Source: UBA5436 sp050951845 (GTDB taxonomy: Bacteria; Bacillota; Clostridia; Saccharofermentanales; DTU023). Taken from it: a DNA stretch of 64,000 nt. Made by a program: the position numbers and the translations under genes. Shown here one piece after another: positions 26,795 through 34,044 of the stretch. Under the pieces are notes generated by a model. It was not told the DNA's origin, ran no database searches, and saw only the letters and a list, made by a program, of their open reading frames with translations. Positions within the stretch are counted from its first letter, which is position 1; each line of letters begins with the position of its first letter. The stretch is from positions 372,001 to 436,000 of the forward strand of contig JBMNJV010000006.1 in NCBI GenBank assembly GCA_050951845.1, written 5' to 3'.

Positions 26795-28672
26795 ATGGAA
26801 AGTAAAAAAACTACTAAACGGCGAATTACACCGAAAAAATTTGTGCTTTTAGTATACGATATATCCACAACGGTTATTGCTGCTTTAATAGCTTTGTTCA
26901 TTTATTATGAGGGTACAATCCCTGCTGAAATCGCTGATAATTTCAAGAATTCATGGTTTCTTTACCCGATCATCGGTGCAATCATCTTTTATCTGCTCGG
27001 TTTCTTCGATCAGATGTGGGCTTTTGCCAGTGCAGCCCAATATATAATGATTGCAACAGGCGCTTTGGTAGATACGGTTGTGATGGTTTTAGTCCTGCAA
27101 CTGCTGGACTTGCGTTTTGCATACGTGGCCTATTTTCTCTACTGGTTCATTCTGACCATGTTGTTGTTATTGATCAGAATTACTTATCGTTGGTATTCCC
27201 ATTTTCAATACAAGAAGCGACAAAAAGACACCGTCACCGAAAACCATTCGATTCGTGTCTTAATTGTCGGTGGCGGCAGAGCCGGATCTCAGATTATTTC
27301 CGAACTGCATAATCGCCAAATTATCCGCGTTCCCATTGCAATAGTTGATGATAACCCGCTCACCCATACTTATAAAAATCAAGGAGTTCCGGTATTGGGC
27401 GATCGCAATGATATTCCGAAATTAGTCAAAGATTTGGAGATTGATGAGATTATCATTGCTATTCCGAGTGCAGATCGGAAGACTATTCAGGAAATAATCC
27501 AAATAGCTCGTAAAACACCTGCAAATGTAAAAATGCTGCCTTATTTTGCAGGAGCTTTGGAAGAAGATACTTCGGTCCAGCTCAGTGATATTCGCGAAGT
27601 CGACATTGAAGATTTGCTTGGACGCGATCCGGTCAAGCTGGAGCTCGACGGCATTGATGCCTATTTGAAAAACAAAGCCGTTCTGGTCACAGGAGGCGGT
27701 GGTTCAATCGGTTCGGAAATAGCAAGACAAATTGCAAAATTCAAACCGAGTGTGCTGATCTTATTTGATATTTATGAGAACAATGTCTATGAACTGCAAC
27801 AGGAACTCAAAGCAAAATATGGAACAAATCTTAATCTGCAAGTCTTAATCGGTTCAGTTCGGGATAAGCAGCGCCTGGAAGAAATTTTCGCTAAATGGAA
27901 ACCCAGTGTAGTCTTCCATGCTGCAGCCCATAAACATGTTCCGTTAATGGAGGATAGCCCGGAAGATGCAGTTAAAAATAATCTGTTCGGTACTTATAAC
28001 GTAGGCAGAACTGCCGGCAAATACGGTGCCCGACGCATGGTTCTGATCTCAACCGATAAAGCGGTCAATCCTACCAATGTGATGGGTGCTACCAAACGTC
28101 TGGCTGAGATGGTTATGCTTTCTCTGAATAATATCTATCCGAACACCGTTTATTCCGCCGTCAGATTCGGCAACGTATTAGGTTCCTCGGGTTCGGTCAT
28201 TCCTCTCTTCAAAAAACAAATCCGAGAGGAACACCGGGTAACTGTTACTCATCCGGAAATTGAACGCTATTTCATGACAATACCGGAAGCTTCAAGGCTC
28301 GTGCTTCAGGCAGGATCTTATGCCAAAGACGGAGAAATCTTTGTTTTGGATATGGGCGAACCGGTAAAAATCCTTGATCTGGCTATTGAATTGATTTCAT
28401 TGTCCGGCTATGAGCCTTATGTTGATATTCCGATTGATTTCGTCGGTTTAAGACCAGGCGAAAAAATGTTTGAAGAACTTTATTTGGATCAGGAGAGTCT
28501 CGACCATACAGCACACGAAAAGATTTTCACTCTGTCTCAAAATGAAGATTGTGAATCACTCAAGCAGGAAGTGGCTCATTTACTTGATATTATCAAAATC
28601 CATAATCCTAAATTAAATGCGAGAGTTCAGCAATTGATGAACGATACAATTAATTTAATCGATAACGAATAA
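26795..28672 (+). CDS. Membrane UDP-GlcNAc 4,6-dehydratase (WbpM/PglF/CapD family)
   Basis: The protein has 625 residues. Four N-terminal membrane spans cover about 17-130. A CoA-binding-like Rossmann domain follows ('VLIVGGGRAGSQI', about 155-167), then the catalytic SDR domain with 'VLVTGGGGSIGSEIARQ' (296-312). The active-site strip is 'ISTDKAVNPTNVMGATKR' (418-435), in which methionine (M430) replaces the usual tyrosine before lysine K434, the hallmark of large WbpM-type dehydratases. It would make UDP-4-keto-6-deoxy-HexNAc for the LegC-like (7554) and DegT-like (11121) aminotransferases. The ribosome site is AGAGG. The gene is divergent from the polymer run. Confidence 0.92.
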   Translation: MESKKTTKRRITPKKFVLLVYDISTTVIAALIALFIYYEGTIPAEIADNFKNSWFLYPIIGAIIFYLLGFFDQMWAFASAAQYIMIATGALVDTVVMVLVLQLLDLRFAYVAYFLYWFILTMLLLLIRITYRWYSHFQYKKRQKDTVTENHSIRVLIVGGGRAGSQIISELHNRQIIRVPIAIVDDNPLTHTYKNQGVPVLGDRNDIPKLVKDLEIDEIIIAIPSADRKTIQEIIQIARKTPANVKMLPYFAGALEEDTSVQLSDIREVDIEDLLGRDPVKLELDGIDAYLKNKAVLVTGGGGSIGSEIARQIAKFKPSVLILFDIYENNVYELQQELKAKYGTNLNLQVLIGSVRDKQRLEEIFAKWKPSVVFHAAAHKHVPLMEDSPEDAVKNNLFGTYNVGRTAGKYGARRMVLISTDKAVNPTNVMGATKRLAEMVMLSLNNIYPNTVYSAVRFGNVLGSSGSVIPLFKKQIREEHRVTVTHPEIERYFMTIPEASRLVLQAGSYAKDGEIFVLDMGEPVKILDLAIELISLSGYEPYVDIPIDFVGLRPGEKMFEELYLDQESLDHTAHEKIFTLSQNEDCESLKQEVAHLLDIIKIHNPKLNARVQQLMNDTINLIDNE

Positions 28673-28676
28673 AAAT

Positions 28677-28760
28677 CATTTTTGTCTGTGTCGGATCTAT
28701 AATACATTTTTGACCATGTCGGATCTATAATTCGTTTTTGTCTATAGCCGGATATATTTC
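28677..28760. repeat. 28-bp tandem repeat, three copies
   Basis: Units start at 28677, 28705 and 28733 with a core like CATTTTTGTCTGTGTCGGAT followed by CTATAATA. The third copy is the most diverged. The array begins immediately beyond the stop codon of the dehydratase gene and contains no coding sequence. Confidence 0.75.
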
Positions 28761-28801
28761 AGCAGAATCCTGTAACGTTCTCTTGCTCTATTAACTGTAC
28801 T

Positions 28802-28849
28802 GCTTCCGGTACTGTTTCCGGTTCAGTTTCCGGATCTGCTTCCGGATCA
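28802..28849. repeat. 12-bp tandem repeat, four copies
   Basis: Four units of the form GYTTCCGGWWCW lie head to tail at 28802, 28814, 28826 and 28838. They are between the 28-bp and 92-bp arrays and are unrelated in sequence to either. Confidence 0.75.
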
Positions 28850-28866
28850 CAGTTTCCCACTTTTTA

Positions 28867-29049
28867 GTGTCAAAATTTACAGTCCTGCGGATTTCGATTT
28901 GCAGAGCCGGCATTTTTGGCACAGCTCAAACAAGAAATCGCTCTAAATCAAGTTTGAGGTGTCAAAATTTACAGTCCTGCGGATTTCGATTTGCAGAGCC
29001 GGCATTTTTGACACAGTTCAAACCAGAAATCGCTCTAAATCAAGTTTGA
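28867..29049. repeat. 92-bp structured direct repeats, copies 1 and 2
   Basis: Copies begin at 28867 and 28959. Each starts GTGTCAAAATTTACAGTCCT and contains an outer inverted repeat (GTGTCAAAA against TTTTGGCAC or TTTTGACAC). A second, smaller one (TCAAAC against GTTTGA) lies in the second half, so each unit can fold into two hairpins. A third, partly diverged copy lies beyond the insertion at 31724. The unit has no convincing open frame and resembles a REP/MITE-type element. Confidence 0.85.
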
Positions 29050-29099
29050 TGAACTGTCCCCCAAAAAGTGGAGAAAAATTATACAATAGAATTAGAAGC

Positions 29100-30464
29100 G
29101 GCTCTGTTAACTAAAGATGAAGAAAAAGAGATCTGAAAAGCAAACTGGCGAAACTTGAAGAAAATTTTCACCACAAACTTTTGAAATCAGATCAAGAGTA
29201 ACAGAAAAAAGTGTGTAAGCAAAGAAAATTAGAAAATTAAGCACACAAAGTAATCTCAAAAAGAGATTGAAGAAGAAAATTGAAACTTGAAATCTGAATA
29301 AGCCTTAGGTAATCAAAAGGAACTTTTGTCTGGCTTTTTCGCTATATTTAGCTCCTGCCACTTGAGCCGGAGTAAGATTATTCAGCGAAGAATGCGGTTT
29401 AACAAAGTTATAAAAGCAAACAAAAAGAGCAATGAGTATGTTGGCAGATTCAAAAGACTTAAAGCCTCTTTTGGGTTTGTACCAAGCTTTAAACTGTCCG
29501 TTAAAGGCTTCAATGGGATTATTGTTAATCAGATCCTCAAAGCTTTCGACTTGGATGAAATCGAGATCAGGAAAGAACCTGCGAGCGGGTTGTTGGTAAG
29601 CATAATAGCGATCCATAATAACAGCTTCCCGAGGTTTACCAAATTGTTCTTTGCAGCTATGTAACAAAGTATGAGCAGCGGTAGAATCTCTAAATTCAGA
29701 GATATGGAAATCCAAGATGACTCTGGTTTCAAAATCTAAAGCAAACCACACATAATAATTCTTGCCATTGATTTTGATATAAGTTTCATCGAAGTGCCAT
29801 TCATCAGAATCAGCAAGATTAAGTTGTTTCTTGTACGGATTGACAGCTTGAATTATAGCTGGAGCAAATCTCTTACACCACTTATGGATAGTGACATGTG
29901 AGATTTTGATGTTGTGAACTAACCAAAGGTGTTGGCTAATCTTTCTCAAAGTAGAATTGTCAAAGAAATAAAGAGTAAGAGCAGTGAAAACAAGATAAAA
30001 AGGATGTCTCATGCGTTTCATAGTAAACTCTTCTAAGTTAATTTGGCTGGAAGAAGCAGGTGGAATCTCAACTAACTTAGGCACGTTGAAACCATGGTAA
30101 CACTTCTTATCGCCACATCTGAAGTTAGAATAGAACTGATATTCATGATGCAGGAAGGTAGCTTTCCCGCATTTAGGACAAGGAGGATATTTCCTGTAAG
30201 TAGTTCTTGATTTAATAGGTTTCGCAGGAGCCCATTGTCTTTTACAAGATTGACACTGAAACTTTTGATATCCGTCTTTATCTTTGCCAAAGCGATGAAG
30301 ATTATTAGAAAAACAGCGAGGGCAAATGAGGTTAAATGATGAGTTATTTGATATACTTTTCATGAGATCTGAATTGTCCTTTCTCGGAGGTAAATGTTGT
30401 TTGGGTAAAAACATTCTACCAGAGGCTTTTCAGATCTCTTTTTAATTTTTAAGTTAACAGAACA
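29100..30464 (-). mobile_element. IS6-like element nested in the IS3-family element
   Basis: The tips read GGCTCTGTTAAC at 29100 and, inverted, TGTTCTGTTAAC ending at 30464. The inner arms share a perfect 19-bp inverted repeat (29123-29141 and 30425-30443, AAAAAGAGATCTGAAAAGC). The 8-bp flanks TTAGAAGC (29092-29099, 30465-30472) are an exact target duplication, as expected for IS6-family transposition. It encodes one transposase on the minus strand. Insertion placed it 23 bp upstream of the IS3 orfA start, separating orfA from its promoter. Confidence 0.88.
29305..30363 (-). CDS. IS6-like DDE transposase with N-terminal zinc ribbons
   Basis: The protein has about 352 residues from the ATG at 30363; a longer frame reaches 30414 without a ribosome site. 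Two CxxC-type zinc motifs lie at the N terminus ('CPRCFSNNL' with 'CQSCKRQW', then 'CPKCGKATF' with 'CGDKKC'). A helix-turn-helix follows ('LRKISQHLWLVHNIKISHVT'). The catalytic DDE core has D in 'WHFDETYIKINGK', D in 'VIMDRYYAYQQP' and E in 'NNNPIEAFNGQFKAWYKPK'. It cuts and joins the element ends. The coding frame is intact, so the element may be active. Confidence 0.88.
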   Translation of the reverse strand: MKSISNNSSFNLICPRCFSNNLHRFGKDKDGYQKFQCQSCKRQWAPAKPIKSRTTYRKYPPCPKCGKATFLHHEYQFYSNFRCGDKKCYHGFNVPKLVEIPPASSSQINLEEFTMKRMRHPFYLVFTALTLYFFDNSTLRKISQHLWLVHNIKISHVTIHKWCKRFAPAIIQAVNPYKKQLNLADSDEWHFDETYIKINGKNYYVWFALDFETRVILDFHISEFRDSTAAHTLLHSCKEQFGKPREAVIMDRYYAYQQPARRFFPDLDFIQVESFEDLINNNPIEAFNGQFKAWYKPKRGFKSFESANILIALFVCFYNFVKPHSSLNNLTPAQVAGAKYSEKARQKFLLIT

Positions 30465-30487
30465 TTAGAAGCTTGAGGGAGGACAGA

Positions 30488-30805
30488 ATGGATCACAAGA
30501 AATATAGTCGTTTGTACAAGATACAGGTGGCAAAAGAGGCACTATCGCCAGGTTATGATGGCATGGAGTATCTATTGGCTGAAAAATATGGTGTAAAGAC
30601 AAAAACAATTATTTATTGGAAGAACATCTACAAAGAATATGGAGAGCAAGGTTTCAATCGAGTTCGGGGGAACCGACGTGGTCTGACACGATATGAATTA
30701 GAAAAAGAAAATGAAGAAGCTAGTAAACGTATTGCGGAATTAGAGGAAGAGGTGCAAATCTTAAAAAAAGCCGCGGCCTTTCTAGCAAAGATAGACCGAG
30801 AGTAA
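30488..30805 (+). CDS. IS3-family OrfA (helix-turn-helix DNA-binding protein)
   Basis: The protein has 105 residues from the ATG at 30488, chosen because GGGAGG lies five bases upstream; a TTG at 30473 would lengthen it. It has an N-terminal helix-turn-helix ('YLLAEKYGVKTKTIIYWKNI') and a C-terminal leucine-zipper-like coiled coil ('YELEKENEEASKRIAELEEE'), the normal OrfA layout. OrfA binds the IS ends and, by ribosomal frameshift, becomes the N terminus of the OrfAB transposase. The adjoining IS6-like insertion ends just upstream of its ribosome site. Confidence 0.9.
   Translation: MDHKKYSRLYKIQVAKEALSPGYDGMEYLLAEKYGVKTKTIIYWKNIYKEYGEQGFNRVRGNRRGLTRYELEKENEEASKRIAELEEEVQILKKAAAFLAKIDRE
30763..30770 (+). 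promoter_or_regulatory. Probable -1 ribosomal frameshift site of the IS3 element
   Basis: A run of seven A followed by G forms A-AAA-AAA-G in the OrfA frame, near the end of OrfA. A -1 shift here enters a frame that stays open through 30817 into OrfB, giving an OrfAB fusion of the size expected for IS150-like transposases. Confidence 0.7.
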
Positions 30806-30816
30806 TATATGCATTT

Positions 30817-31686
30817 ATGTATGCCAATCGTCAGGAACATAGCATAATTAGAATGGCCGGTTGTTTAAATGTCTCGGAAAGTGGATATTACAAATGGTTA
30901 AAGAAAAAAGAAGACTGGTTGTTAACAAAGCGAGAAGAAGAAAACATTCAATTGACGGAAGAGATCCGATCCTTATTCTTCAAATATCGAGGTATTTTTG
31001 GAGTTAGAAAGATTACGAATTTGATTAATAAGAATCGCAAGAAAAAGTTAAATCACAAGCGTGTAGAGCGTTTAATGAGAGAGCAAGGCCTTCGTTCACG
31101 TACTAAGAAGAAGTATGTATCAACGACAAATTCTAATCATCAAGAGCCTATAGCAGAAGATTTATTAAAAAGAGATTTTACAGCCAAAGGACCAAAAGAG
31201 AAACTTGTCAGCGATACGACTTATATTCAAACGGAAGAAGGAACATTCTATGCAGCAGTAATTTTAGATCTCTATGGCAGAATGCCCTTGGGTCTACATA
31301 TGAGTTTGAATAATGATCGTTTTCTTGTGATTGGAGCATTGAAAGATATGATAACACGTAATATAGGTCCGAAGAGTTTTTTAGATTGTATTTGTCATTC
31401 AGATCAAGGTTCGACCTATGCCTCCAAAGATTATAGAGATCTTTTAGAGCAACATGGTCTTATCTGTAGTATGTGCCGAGTAGGAGATCCTTGGGACAAC
31501 GCACCAATGGAAAGTTTCTTTGGAAAAATGAAAACAGAGTGGCTTGACAAAAGATATAAAACAATAGAACATGCCGCTAGAGAGGTTTTAGAGTACACAT
31601 GGGACTTTTATCCTAAACTAAGACCTCATCAATCTAACAATTATTTAACACCTATGGAATACTATTACTTAAACAAAACTGTTTAG
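30817..31686 (+). CDS. IS3-family OrfB transposase (rve integrase core)
   Basis: The protein has 289 residues. An N-terminal HTH_21-like region ('LFFKYRGIFGVRKITNLINK') precedes the DDE catalytic core. Landmarks are D in 'LVSDTTYIQTEEGTFY', D in 'CHSDQGSTYASKDY', and E in 'PMESFFGKMKTEWL', all in the IS3 spacing and intact. 'RPHQSNNYLTPMEYY' near the C terminus is typical of the family. It is normally made as an OrfAB fusion by frameshifting. The element looks complete apart from the insertion upstream of orfA. Confidence 0.92.
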   Translation: MYANRQEHSIIRMAGCLNVSESGYYKWLKKKEDWLLTKREEENIQLTEEIRSLFFKYRGIFGVRKITNLINKNRKKKLNHKRVERLMREQGLRSRTKKKYVSTTNSNHQEPIAEDLLKRDFTAKGPKEKLVSDTTYIQTEEGTFYAAVILDLYGRMPLGLHMSLNNDRFLVIGALKDMITRNIGPKSFLDCICHSDQGSTYASKDYRDLLEQHGLICSMCRVGDPWDNAPMESFFGKMKTEWLDKRYKTIEHAAREVLEYTWDFYPKLRPHQSNNYLTPMEYYYLNKTV

Positions 31687-31723
31687 CAAAATAAAACTCC
31701 ACTTTTTGGGGGACACCTCATGA

Positions 31724-31790
31724 AGTGTCAAAATTTTCAGTCCTGCGGATTTCGATTTACACAGCCGGCATTTTTGGCACAAACCTGGTT
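31724..31790. repeat. 92-bp direct repeat, third (diverged, partial) copy
   Basis: The sequence from 31725 (GTGTCAAAATTTTCAGTCCT onward) matches the first half of the 92-bp units at 28867 and 28959, up to GGCATTTTTGGCAC. The second half is not conserved. It directly follows the target duplication of the IS3-family element, showing that the insertion split the array. Confidence 0.8.
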
Positions 31791-31849
31791 TTCATTTAAA
31801 AGATTCTGTTTGCATTCCTTTGATTACAGAGATTACAACAAACAGCGAA

Positions 31850-32977
31850 TTACCCCAATGCCTCTTCAATGCTTTGTACAACATGCAGAGCATCTTCTTC
31901 TGACATATCAGCATATAGCGGCAGTCGTAAAGCAGTATGACCAATTCTTTCAGTTACCGGACAATCCTCCGGCTTATTGCCCATCGAAAGCCCATATGGA
32001 GATGAGTGTAACGGAACATAACAGATATATGCGATGACTCCTTTTTCTCTGAGATCATCGATTAACTGACTACGTACTTCATCTGTCGGTAACAATATAT
32101 TATACATATGTGCATTATGTTCAACATAATCCGGTATGATCGGCAGTCTTAACAAGCCTGCCTGCTCCAGTTGAGCAAGTCCGGTATGATATGTATTCCA
32201 AACCAGCATCCTTTTAGCAAAAATTTCATCATATCTCTCCATTTGAGCGGTTAACATCGCTGCCAGAAGATCGGATGGCAAGAATGATGAACCGATATCA
32301 TGCCAAGTATATTTATCTACCAAACCTTTCAAGACCTGACGGCGATTGGTGCCTTTTTCACGAATAATCTCCGCTCTGTCCATCTGTTCTTCCAGGTTAA
32401 CTACAATGGCTCCGCCTTCTCCCATTGAGAAATTTTTTGTTTCGTGAAAACTGAAACAACCATATTCTGACAGTGTTCCGGCATAACGTCCTTTATAGGT
32501 TGAGCCGACAGACTGTGCCGCATCTTCAATAACAACTAAGTCATATTTTCGGGCAATCTCATTAATTGTATCCATCTCACACGGAACACCGGCATAATCA
32601 ACTGCATAAATCGCTCTGGTTTTTTCTGTTATTAAGGCTTCAATTTTATTTTCATCAAGATTAAAAGTATCTTCACGGATATCACAAAATACCGGTTTTG
32701 CACCACGTAATAAAAATGCATTTACAGTCGATGAAAATGTAAATGACGGAGTAATGACTTCATCACCCGGAAACAGATCCGCAAGAATAGAAGCCATCTC
32801 CAGGGCATCAGTGCCCGATGTCGTCAAAAGCATATTTTCAATGCCAAATCGCTCATTAAATAATTCATATACTCTTTTCGTGTATTTACCGTCGCCGGAA
32901 TGAATACCGTTCCGTAATGAATCAATTATATATTTTTCTTCCAAATCTGTGATTGTAGGTTTATTAAATCTAATCAT
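31850..32977 (-). CDS. dTDP-4-keto-6-deoxyhexose 4-aminotransferase, WecE/RffA-like
   Basis: The protein has 375 residues from the ATG at 32977, matching the WecE-like N terminus 'MIRFNKPTI'. A TTG at 32989 sits closer to the GGAGG site and is an alternative start. D152 in 'VIEDAAQSVGS' and catalytic K181 in 'FSFHETKNFSMGEGGA' are typical of WecE, and 'PSFTFSSTVNAFLLRGAKPV' is also close to that enzyme. WecE aminates C4 of dTDP-4-keto-6-deoxyglucose. Here the upstream 2,3-dehydratase and 3-ketoreductase genes suggest the substrate is the 2-deoxy form, giving dTDP-4-amino-2,4,6-trideoxyhexose. It ends the leftward operon, next to the insertion hot spot. Confidence 0.85.
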   Translation of the reverse strand: MIRFNKPTITDLEEKYIIDSLRNGIHSGDGKYTKRVYELFNERFGIENMLLTTSGTDALEMASILADLFPGDEVITPSFTFSSTVNAFLLRGAKPVFCDIREDTFNLDENKIEALITEKTRAIYAVDYAGVPCEMDTINEIARKYDLVVIEDAAQSVGSTYKGRYAGTLSEYGCFSFHETKNFSMGEGGAIVVNLEEQMDRAEIIREKGTNRRQVLKGLVDKYTWHDIGSSFLPSDLLAAMLTAQMERYDEIFAKRMLVWNTYHTGLAQLEQAGLLRLPIIPDYVEHNAHMYNILLPTDEVRSQLIDDLREKGVIAYICYVPLHSSPYGLSMGNKPEDCPVTERIGHTALRLPLYADMSEEDALHVVQSIEEALG

Positions 32978-33049
32978 GGTATTTATCAAATGCCTCCAGT
33001 ATTTATATGTTTAACCATTTTGTCTAACCATTGTGTTTAACCATTATGT

Positions 33050-34015
33050 TTAACCATTTTGTTTAATTATTTCAATTAATTCAGCTTGTTTAAGAATCTT
33101 TTTTTCACGATTTTCCCTCAGTTCTTTTTCAGATACCAAATCAGCAAAATGTTCTAATGAATTTAAGAAATGATCGTCAGACGGGAGAACTATTTCTTGT
33201 TTTTCATTTTGGGATTCAATAATATACGTCGGTCTGAAATCAGCAGGCGAAGTAAAAATCCGGTTAGTTGATATTTTGTATTTTTCCGTCCACAATTCCA
33301 GTGAACATTGATAAAAATTGGACATTCCCCAACCGGCTTGATAGACCATGCCATTTTCATCCGTTAAGGATGCTGAACCCAGCATATCTACTTCAAAGTC
33401 CGGCAGAAGTCTTGTTTCAGATGTGGCAATTGACGGGTTTTGCAAAAGAATTGTGCCTAGTTTAATTACATAACCACCTGCATCTAATAAAGCTCCTCCA
33501 CCAAGACTTTTTATGTAACGAAAATCATTACTTGCTCTTAACGGAAAACCGAAAGCTGCCCGCATCATACGAACTTCACCGTACTCTTTTGTTTCAATCC
33601 ACTGCCGGATTTGCTTGATTTGGCTATGAAATTCGAACATATAGTTCTCATGAACTGCTAAATCTTTTTGTCTTGCCAAAGCAATTAGGTTTTGCGAATC
33701 ATTTAATGAAGTTGTAAAAGGTTTCTCGACCAGAACATGTTTTCCTGCTTCAAGACACTTTACCGCCCATTCATAATGTTTTGCCGGAGGTACGGGAAGA
33801 TAAATCGCATCGATCTCGGAATCGTTGATCATTGCGTCAAAATCATCATATACTTTCGCCTGAAATTTTTCTTCAAACCTCTGAGCACGCTCGATATTTT
33901 CACCTTTAAATTTGGCTACACCCGCCAATTGAAATCTGTCAGATTTCAACAAAGATGGTACAAAACGATTAAAAGCAATGTCAGCCAATCCTAAAACACC
34001 TATTTTGATTTTCAT
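33050..34015 (-). CDS. Gfo/Idh/MocA 3-ketoreductase for deoxysugar synthesis
   Basis: The protein has 321 residues from the ATG at 34015 (GAGG eight bases upstream); a longer frame reaches 34039. It has the N-terminal Rossmann region 'KIGVLGLADIAFNRFVPSL', the family motif 'HVLVEKPFTTSLNDSQ' with EKP, and 'GGGALLDAGGYVIKL' near the catalytic site. Family members such as TylC1/KijD10 reduce the C3 ketone made by NDP-hexose 2,3-dehydratases. The dehydratase gene lies only 29 bp upstream here, so this role is likely. The stereochemistry at C3 cannot be predicted. It differs from the WbpB-like paralog at 22581. Confidence 0.8.
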   Translation of the reverse strand: MKIKIGVLGLADIAFNRFVPSLLKSDRFQLAGVAKFKGENIERAQRFEEKFQAKVYDDFDAMINDSEIDAIYLPVPPAKHYEWAVKCLEAGKHVLVEKPFTTSLNDSQNLIALARQKDLAVHENYMFEFHSQIKQIRQWIETKEYGEVRMMRAAFGFPLRASNDFRYIKSLGGGALLDAGGYVIKLGTILLQNPSIATSETRLLPDFEVDMLGSASLTDENGMVYQAGWGMSNFYQCSLELWTEKYKISTNRIFTSPADFRPTYIIESQNEKQEIVLPSDDHFLNSLEHFADLVSEKELRENREKKILKQAELIEIIKQNG

Positions 34016-34044
34016 TTCTTCTACCTCAGTTAAAATCAATCTTA

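Larger units (their letters stand above)
29050..31720 (+). mobile_element. IS3-family (IS150-like) element, interrupted by an IS6-like element
   Basis: The ends are 24-bp inverted repeats with two mismatches: TGAACTGTCCCCCAAAAAGT at 29050 and the complement of TGAGGTGTCCCCCAAAAAGT ending at 31720. They begin TG and end CA. A 3-bp target duplication TGA flanks them (29047-29049, 31721-31723). Removing the inserted IS6-like element and its duplication leaves about 1298 bp, normal for the family. It carries overlapping-type orfA and orfB. Rejoining the flanks restores a copy-2/copy-3 junction of the 92-bp repeat. Confidence 0.9.

Noticed and set aside
28867..29049. 60-codon open frame across the 92-bp repeats
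   Set aside because: It is just a translation of two repeat units, with no ribosome site and no family resemblance.
31720..32037. 105-codon plus-strand frame at the right border of the IS3-family element
   Set aside because: It starts in the third 92-bp repeat and runs antisense to the WecE-like gene; its codon content is that of a shadow frame.
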